From: DAIDKA01 sp036521075
GTDB lineage: Bacteria > Pseudomonadota > Gammaproteobacteria > Steroidobacterales > Steroidobacteraceae
Assembly: GCA_036521075.1 (NCBI GenBank)
Contig: DATDIL010000187.1
Span: 62,001 to 126,000, forward strand
Length of the DNA stretch: 64,000 bases
Reading direction: 5' to 3'
The notes beneath the pieces were generated by a model. It was not told where the DNA came from and did not search any database. It was given only the letters and a program-made list of their open reading frames with translations. The position numbers were made by a program, and so were the translations under genes. Shown here in pieces: positions 8,857 through 18,249 of this stretch. The stretch's first letter is position 1, and each line of letters starts with the position of its first letter.

Positions 8857-9918
8857 GTGGAACGCTACTCCTCCTTCTATCGCGGCACCTTCACCCTGGT
8901 CGCGCTGGCGATACTGGGCTATCTGCTGCTGCGGATGGCGGCACCCCTGGCCGGCGCCCTCACCTCGGCGACGGTGCTGGCGTTCCTGCTGTTTCCGCTG
9001 CAGGTGCGGTTGGCGCGGGCCCTGAAACATCGCCCGGGCCTGTCGGCCGTGATCATCACGGTGCTGACGCCGTTCGTGATCATCGCGCCGCTGAGCATCC
9101 TGGGATTGGTGTTCGCAGGCCAGGTGGGCAGTCTCATCAGCGGTTTCAAGGACGGCAGCCTGTTCGTTCCCGGCCTGGGCGGCGATCCGGGAAGCTATCC
9201 GTTGATCGGTCCGGTACTGCGCCTGCTGCAGGAGAGCCTGCCCATCAGCGCCGCACAGATTCAGGAGTGGGCGACGCAAACCGCGCACGCCGCCTTGCAG
9301 GCAGCCGCCTCGCTGAGCGGCGCCTTTGTCGTCGGATTGGCGGGCACTTTCATCCAGTTTGTCCTGATGCTGTTTCTGCTGTTCTTTCTGCTGCTGGACG
9401 GTCGCAGCATCATGCGGCATCTGGCCCGGCTGATACCCGTAGACAGCGATATGAGCGACTCGCTGATCAACAACCTGATCGCGGTCATGCGCGCCGTGGT
9501 CTATGGCACCACCGTGACGGCGCTGCTGCAAGGAGTACTCACCGGCATCGGCTTTGCCATCATTGGCTTGCCCTCGCCCGTGGTATTCGGGGCACTCGCC
9601 GCCGCCGCATCCTTCATCCCCGCAATCGGCAGCGCCGTGGTGCTGGGGCCGGCCATTCTGTACCTCATATTCATCGGTCGCTGGGGAGCGGCGATCTTTC
9701 TGCTGGTATGGTGGGGCCTGCTGGCACTGGGCGAACAGTTCCTGCGCCCTGTGCTGACCTCCCGCCATGCGCAAGTCTCCGCCCTGGCCGTGTTCGTCGG
9801 CGCCATCGGCGGCGTCAGCGCGTTTGGCTTCATCGGCATCGTGATCGGCCCGGTGCTGATCAGCCTGGTGGTGGAGATCGTACGGTCATTCACCGACGTC
9901 CGGACCGATAAGTCCTGA
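8857..9918 (+). CDS. AI-2E family transporter (PerM/UPF0118)
   Basis: A polytopic membrane protein of 353 residues with roughly eight helices, ending with the family region GFIGIVIGPVLISL. Members export small molecules or act as ion antiporters, and substrates vary widely, so a specific substrate cannot be assigned. The start is GTG, giving MERYSSFYRG. The gene stands alone between the peroxidase and the helicase and shows no regulatory site I can recognise. Confidence 0.88.
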   Translation: MERYSSFYRGTFTLVALAILGYLLLRMAAPLAGALTSATVLAFLLFPLQVRLARALKHRPGLSAVIITVLTPFVIIAPLSILGLVFAGQVGSLISGFKDGSLFVPGLGGDPGSYPLIGPVLRLLQESLPISAAQIQEWATQTAHAALQAAASLSGAFVVGLAGTFIQFVLMLFLLFFLLLDGRSIMRHLARLIPVDSDMSDSLINNLIAVMRAVVYGTTVTALLQGVLTGIGFAIIGLPSPVVFGALAAAASFIPAIGSAVVLGPAILYLIFIGRWGAAIFLLVWWGLLALGEQFLRPVLTSRHAQVSALAVFVGAIGGVSAFGFIGIVIGPVLISLVVEIVRSFTDVRTDKS

Positions 9919-9949
9919 CCCGGCAGCCGTGGTATAGAATGCGCATCCC

Positions 9950-12136
9950 ATGGATTTGTCTCCCATCCTAGCGTCGCTGAACGAGGCGCAGCGCGCAGCC
10001 GTCACGGCTCCGGTCGGGCCCGTACTGGTGCTCGCCGGTGCCGGCAGCGGCAAGACGCGCGTGCTCATCCACCGCCTCGCCTGGCTGTGCCAGGTCGAGA
10101 ATGTCTCACCCCACGGTATTCTCGCGGTAACCTTCACGAACAAGGCGGCCGGCGAAATGCGCGGGCGCATCGAGACTCTGCTGGGCTACTCGGCCGCGGC
10201 GCTGTGGATCGGCACCTTCCACGGCATTGCCCACCGGCTGCTGCGGCTGCACTGGCGCGAGGCGGGCCTGGTGCAGGGCTTCCAGATTCTGGACTCCGAG
10301 GATCAGTTGCGCCTGATCAAGAAACTCATCAAGGCGCTGGGCCTGGATGAAAGCCGCTGGGTGCCGCGTGAGGTGCAGGGGTTCGTCAACTCGAACAAGG
10401 ACGAGGGACACCGGCCCAAGCACCTCAAGGACGGCAACGATCCGACGCGTCGCCAGTTGATCCGGCTGTATGCGGACTACGAGGAGGCCTGCGCGCGCGC
10501 CGGCGTGGTCGACTTCGCGGAGCTGCTGCTGCGGGCGTTCGAACTGTGGCGCGACCAGCCCGCGCTGCTGGAACACTATCGCCATCGATTCCGGCACGTA
10601 CTGATCGATGAGTTCCAGGACACGAATGCCATCCAGTACGCATGGATGAAGCTGCTGGCGGGCAGCACCGTGCAGCCCTTCGCGGTCGGCGATGATGACC
10701 AGTCCATCTATCGCTGGCGCGGCGCGCGGGTGGAGAATCTGCATCAGTTCCGCCGCGATTTCCCCCATGCGAAGCTGTTTCGCCTGGAACAGAATTACCG
10801 CTCCACGGCCACCATCCTCAACGGCGCCAATGCGCTGATCGCGCACAACTCGGGGCGACTGGGCAAGACGCTGTGGACCGACGGCGTGCACGGCGATCCG
10901 ATCCACCTGTACGCGGCGTTCAATGAGCGCGACGAGGCGGAATTTGTACTGCAACGGATCCGTGACTGGATGCAGCGCGGCGGTCAGCGCAGTCAGGTGG
11001 CCATCCTGTACCGCTCCAACGCGCAATCGCGGGTGTTCGAGGAAGCCTTCCTCTCCGCCCGGATTCCCTACAAGGTATATGGGGGCCTGAGGTTCTTCGA
11101 ACGCGCTGAGATCAAGGACGCGCTCGCCTACCTGCGCCTGATCACGAATCACCGTGACGACGCCTCATTTGAACGGGTCGTGAATCTGCCGACCCGCGGG
11201 ATCGGCGCCAGGAGCCTGGACATCATCCGTGAGACTGCGAAGGGTTCCGGGCAATGCCTGTGGGATGCCGCCGGCGCCTGCATCGCGGATGCACTGGGGC
11301 CGAAGGCCTCGAGCGCGGTGCATGGCTTCATGCAATTGATCGAACGGCTGGGGCGCGAAATCGAGGGCCTGGCGCTGCACGAGCAGGTCGATCATGTCAT
11401 CAATCACAGCGGCCTGATCGACCATCATCGGCGCGAAAAGGCCGATCGCGGCGAAGCACGCGTGGAGAACCTGGAGGAACTGGTCAGCGCCGCGCGCGGT
11501 TTCACCGGCGAGGGGAGCGAGGACCTGCCGCCGCTGGCGGCCTTCCTGGCGCACGCCGTGCTCGAATCCGGCGAGGGGCAGGCGGGCGCCTGGGAGGACT
11601 GCATCCAGATGATGACCCTGCACAGCGCCAAGGGACTCGAATTTCCGATCGTGTTCATGGCGGGGATGGAGGATGGCCTGTTCCCGCACCAGCGTTCATT
11701 GAATGATATCGAAGGCCTGGAGGAGGAGCGCCGCCTGGCCTATGTCGGCATGACCCGTGCGATGCAGCAGCTCTACGTCACCTATGCCGAGCAGCGCCGC
11801 CTGCACGGCATGGATACCTACGGCGCACCGTCGCGGTTCATCAAGGAGATTCCCGGCGAATTGATTGAAGAAGTCCGGGCACGCGTGCCGGTGGCCCGGC
11901 CGATGCTGGGCAGTCGCTTCAGCGGCGCCGGTGCCGGGCGCGGCTCGCTGCGCGAGAGCGCCGGCAACGGCCATCCCGGCATGGGTCTCGGGGTTCGCGT
12001 GCGTCACGGCAAGTTCGGCGAAGGCGTCATTCTCAATCTGGAAGGCAACGGCGCGCATGCGCGCGTCCAGGTGAATTTTGAGCAGCAGGGCACCAAGTGG
12101 CTTATGCTGCAATACGCAAACCTCGAGCCTTTGTGA
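9950..12136 (+). CDS. uvrD: DNA helicase II, UvrD/Rep superfamily 1A
   Basis: ATP-dependent 3'-to-5' DNA helicase of nucleotide-excision and mismatch repair. It has 728 residues, the usual UvrD length. Motifs in order: Q motif (LNEAQRAAV), Walker A (AGAGSGKT, about residues 29-36), VTFTNKAAGEM, Walker B (LIDEFQDT), GDDDQSIYRWRGA, LEQNYRS, TLHSAKGLEF and VGMTRAM. The C-terminal tail has the Tudor-like segment GVRVRHGKFGEGVILNLEG that binds RNA polymerase in UvrD. PcrA/Rep are close alternatives, but the C-terminal element favours UvrD. Confidence 0.95.
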   Translation: MDLSPILASLNEAQRAAVTAPVGPVLVLAGAGSGKTRVLIHRLAWLCQVENVSPHGILAVTFTNKAAGEMRGRIETLLGYSAAALWIGTFHGIAHRLLRLHWREAGLVQGFQILDSEDQLRLIKKLIKALGLDESRWVPREVQGFVNSNKDEGHRPKHLKDGNDPTRRQLIRLYADYEEACARAGVVDFAELLLRAFELWRDQPALLEHYRHRFRHVLIDEFQDTNAIQYAWMKLLAGSTVQPFAVGDDDQSIYRWRGARVENLHQFRRDFPHAKLFRLEQNYRSTATILNGANALIAHNSGRLGKTLWTDGVHGDPIHLYAAFNERDEAEFVLQRIRDWMQRGGQRSQVAILYRSNAQSRVFEEAFLSARIPYKVYGGLRFFERAEIKDALAYLRLITNHRDDASFERVVNLPTRGIGARSLDIIRETAKGSGQCLWDAAGACIADALGPKASSAVHGFMQLIERLGREIEGLALHEQVDHVINHSGLIDHHRREKADRGEARVENLEELVSAARGFTGEGSEDLPPLAAFLAHAVLESGEGQAGAWEDCIQMMTLHSAKGLEFPIVFMAGMEDGLFPHQRSLNDIEGLEEERRLAYVGMTRAMQQLYVTYAEQRRLHGMDTYGAPSRFIKEIPGELIEEVRARVPVARPMLGSRFSGAGAGRGSLRESAGNGHPGMGLGVRVRHGKFGEGVILNLEGNGAHARVQVNFEQQGTKWLMLQYANLEPL

Positions 12137-12150
12137 CATAAACTTCCCAC

Positions 12151-13521
12151 ATGAAAATCGTCATCCTGGGGGCGGGGCAGGTCGGCAGAACCGTCGCCTA
12201 CCAGCTGTCCCGAGAAGAGGCCAATGAAGTCACGGTGGTGGATGTCAACGAAGACACTCTGCGTGACCTGCAGGATCGCATCGACATCCGCACCGTCGCC
12301 GGCAATGGCGCCCACCCCTCGGTACTGGAAGCGGCCGGAGCAGCGGAGGCGGACATCCTGATCGCACTCACGAACAGTGATGAAGTGAACATCCTGGCCT
12401 GCGAAGTGGCCGACACCCTGTTTCGCACACCCACGAAAATCGCCCGCATCCGTTCCGCGGAGTACACGGCGCGGCCGGAGCTCTTCAGCGATGATGCGCT
12501 GGCGGTGGACTTCTTCATCAGCCCGGAGCGGCTGGTCACCGAATACATCGAGCGCCTCGTCAATTTTCCGGGCACGCTGCAGGTACTTGATTTTGCCGAC
12601 GGCAGGGTGCGGCTGGTCGGTGTGCGGGCCCACAAGGACGGCAAGCTCGTCGGTCAGCGCCTGCGCGAACTGCGCGAGCACATCCCCAGCACCGAGGCAC
12701 GCATCGTGGCCATCTATCGCAAGGGCGGTGCGGTGCGCCCGGAGGGGGAAACCGTCATCGAAGACGGCGATGAGGTGTTCTTCCTGGCCGGCCGCGACTA
12801 CATCCGCCGCGTCATGACGGAAATGCGCAAGGATGAAAGTCCGATGCGCCGCATCGTCATCGCCGGCGCCGGCAATATCGGCTTGCGTCTCGCGCGTGCA
12901 CTGGAGAAAACCAGTCAGGTGAAGCTCATCGAGCGCGACGCGCAGCGTGCGCGGCGCGTGGCGGAGTTGCTCGAGAACACCATCGTGCTGCATGGCGATG
13001 CGGCCGATGAGGAACTGCTGATCGAGGAGAATATCGACAGCACGGACGTATTCGCGGCCCTGACGAATTCGGAGGAAGCGAACATCCTCTCGGCGATGCT
13101 GGCGAAGCGGCTCGGAGCCCGCAAGGTCATGGCGCTCATCAACAAGCCCTCCTACGCGGAGCTGATGGAAAGCGGCAGCATCGACATCGCGATCTCGCCC
13201 CAGACGATCACCATCGGCTCGCTGCTGGAGCATGTCCGGCGCGGCGACGTGGTGAAGGTGCATTCCCTGCGCCGCGGCTCCGCCGAGGCGCTCGAAGCCA
13301 TCGTGCACGGCACCGAGGCGACCTCGCGCGTCGTCGGGCGCCGCGTCGAGGAACTGAAGCTGCCAGAGGGCGCCTCGATCGGCGCGATCGTGCGTGGCGA
13401 TGAGGTGATCATGTGCCACCACGATACGGTCGTGCAGGCCGACGATCATGTGATCCTGTTTCTCTCGGATCGGCGTCATGTGGATGCCATCGAGCGCTTG
13501 TTCACCGGTCCCGCGCGCTAG
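12151..13521 (+). CDS. trkA: Trk system potassium uptake regulator TrkA
   Basis: Cytoplasmic NAD(H)-binding gating subunit of the Trk potassium channel. It has two tandem RCK units: the first begins MKIVILGAGQVGRTVAY, the second is marked by RRIVIAGAGNIGLRLARALE about residue 232. Each unit has a Rossmann GxGxxG and a following RCK_C domain. The 456-residue length is typical. trkH follows nine bases downstream, so the two subunits are co-transcribed. Confidence 0.97.
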   Translation: MKIVILGAGQVGRTVAYQLSREEANEVTVVDVNEDTLRDLQDRIDIRTVAGNGAHPSVLEAAGAAEADILIALTNSDEVNILACEVADTLFRTPTKIARIRSAEYTARPELFSDDALAVDFFISPERLVTEYIERLVNFPGTLQVLDFADGRVRLVGVRAHKDGKLVGQRLRELREHIPSTEARIVAIYRKGGAVRPEGETVIEDGDEVFFLAGRDYIRRVMTEMRKDESPMRRIVIAGAGNIGLRLARALEKTSQVKLIERDAQRARRVAELLENTIVLHGDAADEELLIEENIDSTDVFAALTNSEEANILSAMLAKRLGARKVMALINKPSYAELMESGSIDIAISPQTITIGSLLEHVRRGDVVKVHSLRRGSAEALEAIVHGTEATSRVVGRRVEELKLPEGASIGAIVRGDEVIMCHHDTVVQADDHVILFLSDRRHVDAIERLFTGPAR

Positions 13522-13530
13522 ACTCGCCTC

Positions 13531-14979
13531 GTGCTGGGTGTCATCAATGTCCTCGGCCTGATCCTCACGGCCTTCGGCGCGACGTTCACACTGCCGCTGC
13601 TGACGGCGCTGATCGCCGGCGACGGCACGGCCGCCGACTTCCTGTTGAGCGGAGTGATCACGGCCGGCGTCGGCTTTTTCATCGCCGCCGCGACCAAACG
13701 TCACGCCCGGGAGTTGAAGCCGCGTGATGGCTTCCTGCTGGTGACGCTGGGCTGGGCGCTCATGTCCGCCGCAGCGACCATCCCGCTGTTGCTGCTGATT
13801 CCGCGTCTGAGCTTCACCGACGCGTATTTCGAGACCATGTCGGGACTGACCACGACGGGCGCCACCATGCTCACGGGTCTGGATCACCTGGCGCCGGCCA
13901 TCAACGTCTGGCGCTGCACCCTGCACTGGTTCGGCGGGCTGGGCATCATCGTGCTGGCGGTGGCGGTCTTGCCGCTGCTGGGCGTCGGGGGCATGCAGCT
14001 GTACAAGGCCGAGACGCCCGGCCCGATGAAGGACGACAAGATCACGCCGCGCATCACCGGCACGGCCAAGTCGCTGTGGCTGGTGTACTGCGCCATCACC
14101 GCGGTGGGCATCATCGCACTGCGGCTGGCGGGCATGTCGTGGCTGGATGCGGTCTGCCATTGTTTCTCGGCCGTGGGCCTGGGCGCTTTTTCCACGCACG
14201 ATGCCAATGTCGCGTATTTCAACTCGCCGGCCATCGAGCTGACGCTGTGTGCGCTGATCATTGTCGCGTCATTGAGTTTTTCGCGGCATTTCCTGGCACT
14301 GCGGCAGCTGTCATTGGCCCCCTACACGCGCGACCCCGAGGCACGCGCCGTACTGCTGGTGCTGACAGTGAGCGTCGTGGTGATCGCGATGGTGCTGGAG
14401 TTCCACCACACCTACGCGACCTTCGGCACCGGGCTGCGCCATGCGCTGTTCAATGTCGTCTCCGTGGCCACGACATCAGGATTGGTGTCACAGGATTATT
14501 CGCGCTGGCCGGTGTTCGCGCCATACTGGATGCTGTTCCTGTCCTGCATCGTCTCCAGCACCGGCTCGGCCGGCGGCGGCATCAAGATGTTCCGTACCCT
14601 GCTGCTCGCCCGCCAGGCGGGACGGGAGTTGAAGCTGCTGGTGCACCCCAGCGCGGTGGCGCCGGTGCGGATCGGTGGCCGACCGGTACCGGACCGGGTG
14701 TGCAACTCCGTGCTTGCGTTCATTTTTTTGTATTTCATGACCGCCACGGTGCTGATCTTCGCGCTGCTGCTGTCGGGTCTGGACTTTCAAACGGCCCTCG
14801 GTGCCATACTGGCCTCATTGAACAATATGGGCACGGGGCTGGGTGGCGTGGGTCCCGGACACACCTATCAGTCGCTCTCGGACTTCCAGTCCTGGGTCTG
14901 CACCGTCGCGATGCTGCTGGGACGACTGGAAATCTTCAGCGTTCTGGTATTGTTCACCCCGACATTCTGGCGCAAGTAG
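13531..14979 (+). CDS. trkH: Trk potassium uptake protein TrkH
   Basis: Membrane pore subunit of the Trk K+ system, 482 residues with four loop-helix-loop repeats. Selectivity-filter segments are visible as TMSGLTTTGATML, CFSAVGLGAFST, SVATTSGLVSQDYS and ASLNNMGTGLGGVGPG, each with the key glycine. The intramembrane loop appears at SSTGSAGGGIKMFR. The start is GTG. It pairs with the preceding TrkA and mediates low-affinity, high-capacity K+ uptake and osmoadaptation. Confidence 0.97.
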   Translation: MLGVINVLGLILTAFGATFTLPLLTALIAGDGTAADFLLSGVITAGVGFFIAAATKRHARELKPRDGFLLVTLGWALMSAAATIPLLLLIPRLSFTDAYFETMSGLTTTGATMLTGLDHLAPAINVWRCTLHWFGGLGIIVLAVAVLPLLGVGGMQLYKAETPGPMKDDKITPRITGTAKSLWLVYCAITAVGIIALRLAGMSWLDAVCHCFSAVGLGAFSTHDANVAYFNSPAIELTLCALIIVASLSFSRHFLALRQLSLAPYTRDPEARAVLLVLTVSVVVIAMVLEFHHTYATFGTGLRHALFNVVSVATTSGLVSQDYSRWPVFAPYWMLFLSCIVSSTGSAGGGIKMFRTLLLARQAGRELKLLVHPSAVAPVRIGGRPVPDRVCNSVLAFIFLYFMTATVLIFALLLSGLDFQTALGAILASLNNMGTGLGGVGPGHTYQSLSDFQSWVCTVAMLLGRLEIFSVLVLFTPTFWRK

Positions 14980-14997
14980 CAATCAGCTGAACGCCGC

Positions 14998-15453
14998 ATG
15001 ACTGACCCGACGCGCGAAATCCTGGTCGGATCCGACCAGTTCGAAGTGGTCACCGAAGATCTGATTCTGCGTGCGCGTCTGAACTGCGCCATTGCCGTGT
15101 GCGTCTTCGATACGGTAGATGAGGCCGGCGCCCTGCTGCACCTGCGCTGCGTGGCGCGCGCGGGCAGCAATCCGGACGCAACGGACACGACGCTGGCCAC
15201 GGAGCTGCTGCTGCTGGATCGGTGCGTGCAGTCGCTGCGTGCTGCGGCGCCGCAGGCGCGCGCCCTGAAGTCCAGGATCATCGTGCATGTGCCGGCGGAC
15301 AGCAGCGCGCGCCCCGCGTGCGACAGCATGCTCACCCTGGTCGGTCATTTCATGCAGGACATCGGCGCGGAACTCGCGCCGGTGGACCTGGGCACGGACC
15401 AGCCGCGTGAAGTGGTGTTCAGGCCCTGCATGGGGACGCTGCAGGTTCGGTGA
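14998..15453 (+). CDS. CheD-like receptor-deamidase-fold protein (divergent)
   Basis: A 151-residue protein whose layout matches CheD: EILVGSDQFEVV (beta strand), the active-site strand around Cys30 (RLNCAIAVCVFD), His48 in GALLHL, then LKSRIIVHVPAD and the ending DLGTDQPREVVFRPCMGTLQ, equivalent to DLGG..RKV.F...G.V in CheD. CheD deamidates glutamines of chemoreceptors. The spacing Cys30-His48 is one residue longer than the canonical 17, and the conserved Thr six residues before Cys is Leu. No chemotaxis gene is nearby; it follows trkH by 18 bases. A non-chemotaxis deamidase or inactive homologue is possible. Confidence 0.55.
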   Translation: MTDPTREILVGSDQFEVVTEDLILRARLNCAIAVCVFDTVDEAGALLHLRCVARAGSNPDATDTTLATELLLLDRCVQSLRAAAPQARALKSRIIVHVPADSSARPACDSMLTLVGHFMQDIGAELAPVDLGTDQPREVVFRPCMGTLQVR

Positions 15454-15487
15454 GCCGGGACCGACGCGCCACGGGCGGGCACGCCGG

Positions 15488-15946
15488 TCAATCCTTCACT
15501 GGATACCGCGCTCCATCCCGGTGGATGTACCCGCCGCCGTCGGCGATCATGTCAATGTCCGAGTACATGCAGCGATCCTGCGGGTCGGAATTGCCGATCT
15601 CAAGCACCCGTGCCGGCCGGCCGGATTTATTGACCAGGTGATGCCCATCAGGGTCGCCACGCCTGAATGCGGCGCAGTCCCCGGCGCGCAATATCTCTTC
15701 GCCGGCGTCGGTGACCAGTGTCAGCTCGCCATCCAGCACCCAGACAAACTCGTCCTCGTGGCTGTGCCAGTGACGCTGGCTGGACCAGGCGCCCGGCTCG
15801 ATAACAGTCAAGTTCACTCCGAATAGTGTCAGTCCCGCGTGGCGCGCCAGCCGTTGGCAGGATTGACCGCTGCAGGGGATGTCGAAGGGATGCGGATAAT
15901 TACAGTCGATCTGCGCGGGTACGGTGGAAAGATCGATCATCTTCAT
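15488..15946 (-). CDS. Cupin-domain protein (paralogue of the one at 57.1 kb)
   Basis: A 152-residue single-domain cupin. HWHSHEDEFVWVLDGELTLV (about residues 53-72) gives the first cupin motif with H-H-E metal ligands, and AGDCAAFRRGDPDGHHLVN gives the second with its His. The C terminus has DIDMIADGGGYIHRDGARYP. The start is the ATG giving MKMIDLSTVP; the frame extends upstream without homology. The protein at 57130-57600 has the same layout throughout. Substrate unknown; likely a small-molecule-binding or isomerase-like metal enzyme. Confidence 0.8.
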   Translation of the reverse strand: MKMIDLSTVPAQIDCNYPHPFDIPCSGQSCQRLARHAGLTLFGVNLTVIEPGAWSSQRHWHSHEDEFVWVLDGELTLVTDAGEEILRAGDCAAFRRGDPDGHHLVNKSGRPARVLEIGNSDPQDRCMYSDIDMIADGGGYIHRDGARYPVKD

Positions 15947-16047
15947 GGTGCGGGACGCCTTCAGGCTGATTGATCCCGGATTCTGGTGTCGCCTACCGGA
16001 CACTTGCAAGTGACTGCCGCGGACCATGGGGTGGCATTGAGCTCTTT

Positions 16048-16686
16048 CTATGGGATTGCGTTTGGCCCCCCATATTGCATGGTGGCATCATGCTGCTCAG
16101 TCATGTATTCGAACAATATTCCGTGCGGTAGAAGGAGCTCAACAGTGCAATCGGGCTGTTGAGCAAGGAACTCAGATTCGCACGGTCGAACAAGTACCCA
16201 CTGAGGGACTCCGTGTTGGTCTATCACCTCGTGTGAGTGCTGGCTAATCCATTCAAGGGTGCGGGGCTTCTCACGTAACGGTGAGAAGCTGGGACTATGC
16301 GCAGGGCGATTCATCTCCCCACCGGCCTCGACCCGTGCGAGCTCGATCACGTCCGCTGCCACATCGGTGATCTCGTTCTGCCAGCGTGCCCCGGAAGCAG
16401 CCGTTGAGTCAGGCAGCGGTGGCAGCGTGGCAATACCCCGGACAGTAGATTGCAGCAACTCCGACACGTCAACTTTCGCATGTTTTAAATCCAGTGGCTT
16501 AAGTCTTGCTCTGTCGCTTCGCTCCCCCGAATGTCTTTCACTGGTGCGCTCCGGGAAGAAAACAATGGTTCCAACTTCCGGGGCAATGCTCTCCTTGTCC
16601 GTGGGGAGTCTCGACGCCCATATCATCATTACAGCGAGGACATGCCCAAGGCCGACTACGACTGCGGTGATGGCGCGATTCCGCAT
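16048..16686 (-). CDS. Membrane-anchored protein of unknown function in the BlaI/M56 operon
   Basis: About 212 residues from the ATG giving MRNRAITAVV: one N-terminal helix (about residues 4-24), then a soluble, presumably periplasmic region with no motif I recognise. The C-terminal half (RTLEWISQHSHEVIDQHGVP to CTVELLLPHGILF) looks like a folded alpha/beta domain with two Cys (in RPCESEF and PDCTVEL). It follows the M56 peptidase gene on the same strand and is plausibly the effector or accessory protein of that regulatory operon. Base composition is lower in GC than in flanking housekeeping genes. Confidence 0.6.
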   Translation of the reverse strand: MRNRAITAVVVGLGHVLAVMMIWASRLPTDKESIAPEVGTIVFFPERTSERHSGERSDRARLKPLDLKHAKVDVSELLQSTVRGIATLPPLPDSTAASGARWQNEITDVAADVIELARVEAGGEMNRPAHSPSFSPLREKPRTLEWISQHSHEVIDQHGVPQWVLVRPCESEFLAQQPDCTVELLLPHGILFEYMTEQHDATMQYGGPNAIP

Positions 16687-16776
16687 TTTTATCGTTATCG
16701 AGCCGCGGGAACGGCCCGTCAAAAGGAGATATACACACTCCGCTCCAGTGTCTGCCTGAAACAAGACCGCGCAACT

Positions 16777-18249
16777 TTACAGATCCTCGAAGACAAAGCT
16801 TTTCGCCATGCGGTCGTAAACTTCAAATACGGCATCACGCTGCGCGGCCGTGATATTTCTGGCAGCGAACTGCAGAATGTAGGCGCCGTGGGTTCCGAGG
16901 ATGTAATAGTTGCGGCAGTACCAAATACCCTCTCCGTTCTTTGGTGCGCGTTCGAAATCAAGGGCGATGGCGCGCTTGGACCCGATTGTGATCGCTGCGC
17001 TTGGGACAAAGTGTACAAACCCGCTGTTCGCCATGTCATGTTGAGCAGACTCGAGGATCGTCTTGAAGTCCTCTTTGGCGGGACCGTTGGTATGACGCAA
17101 GACGGTCAGCAGGCGATCGGTGCTGTCGCTTGTTCCGAAGGACAGAGCCTGGCGCCGAAGGAGGTGGACGGTAGATCCGGACGGCACGGGCAGCCAATGA
17201 ATGGGAAGGTCCAGCTCGAACTTCCATTCATTGTTCGTATTGATGTACTGCACCACCGGTCGGGCGTTGGGTTCGCCTGCCCGCGCAATGCCGGGGCTGC
17301 CCCACAAGCCCGCCCCGATCGGTGCAACGATGACCAGGCCGGCCGCCACGGCAAGCACAGTCTTCTTGACCAGCGAAAGCCTGACTAGAACGGGGTTTTG
17401 CATGATTTCCTCGATTCGTTTCCTCAGAACCCCGCCGGAGACTCCAGCACTCCAAAGCGCAGTGGCGACATACAATCGACAGACCTGGAGAATTCCCTCG
17501 GCATATGTATGCCGATCATTGCCGGATTGAATGACGGCCTCGTCGCAGGCTCGCTCACGCTCCGCGACCATTCGGGCTCCGAGCCACCATACGAGCGGGT
17601 GAAACCAGACGAGCGTTTCGACCAGCGTGTGGATTGCGGCGGTCAGATTGTCTCGGCGACGCCAGTGACACAGCTCATGGGCCAAAATGGCATTCAGCTG
17701 TGGCTTGCCAAGCTGTGACGTAATGCCTGCCGGAAACAGAACTGCAGGCGAGACAATTCCGAACACGCCGGGTTCCAAGTTACTCGTGGTCGCACGCACA
17801 GGGATCGGAGCGTCGATGTCGAGGGGCGTTGATGCCCGCGTAATCGCACGCAAATGCCGCCACTGAACCGTGCGGTGACAGATCAAGAGCATAACGCCAA
17901 GCAGCCAGATCAGGAACGCGATCGACCAGCCGCTCAGGAGCAATTGGCCGGAAGCCTGCCCCAATCCGGTTGCCACAAAATTGTTCATCAGCATGGCGGC
18001 GGGACTTGCGATCTGCCCCATCGCTGCGGCAAAGCTTGGGTCCACTTGCAACAGCGCGGGCGCTTTTGAGCTGAAAAGCCCTCCGATCCATACGAGCAAC
18101 GAGAAAGGCACAACAAACTTTGCGGATGCCGCGAACCAGATGAGGAAGCGGACGCTTGCCCGGTCTTTCCGGAAGGCTAGAGCAAGGAGTCCCGCGGCAG
18201 CAGCGCAAAGGGTCGACTGCCAGAGATGATCGAAGATTACCTCACCCAT
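16777..18249 (-). CDS. M56 (BlaR1/MecR1-type) metallopeptidase with unusual C-terminal domain
   Basis: Integral-membrane zinc protease of 490 residues. It has four N-terminal helices, the zinc motif HELCH at residues 191-195 and a downstream ERERACDE supplying the third ligand. BlaR1 proteins sense a signal outside the cell and trigger cleavage of BlaI, derepressing target genes. Here the C-terminal part (about residues 335-490) is not a penicillin-binding domain: it starts VVQYINTNNEWKFELDLP and resembles the PsbP/Mog1-like fold of secreted alpha-beta proteins. It overlaps blaI by eight bases. The ligand is therefore unlikely to be a beta-lactam. Confidence 0.85.
   Translation of the reverse strand: MGEVIFDHLWQSTLCAAAAGLLALAFRKDRASVRFLIWFAASAKFVVPFSLLVWIGGLFSSKAPALLQVDPSFAAAMGQIASPAAMLMNNFVATGLGQASGQLLLSGWSIAFLIWLLGVMLLICHRTVQWRHLRAITRASTPLDIDAPIPVRATTSNLEPGVFGIVSPAVLFPAGITSQLGKPQLNAILAHELCHWRRRDNLTAAIHTLVETLVWFHPLVWWLGARMVAERERACDEAVIQSGNDRHTYAEGILQVCRLYVATALWSAGVSGGVLRKRIEEIMQNPVLVRLSLVKKTVLAVAAGLVIVAPIGAGLWGSPGIARAGEPNARPVVQYINTNNEWKFELDLPIHWLPVPSGSTVHLLRRQALSFGTSDSTDRLLTVLRHTNGPAKEDFKTILESAQHDMANSGFVHFVPSAAITIGSKRAIALDFERAPKNGEGIWYCRNYYILGTHGAYILQFAARNITAAQRDAVFEVYDRMAKSFVFEDL

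Noticed and set aside
7807..9774. 655-codon open frame antisense to the di-haem peroxidase and AI-2E genes
   Set aside because: Overlaps two clear genes; composition dominated by Arg, Gln, Ala and Gly without motifs.
12004..14199. Long open frame of 731 codons antisense to trkA and trkH
   Set aside because: It lies entirely opposite two well-supported genes, has low-complexity Arg/Gln/Gly composition and no recognisable domain; a by-product of high GC content.
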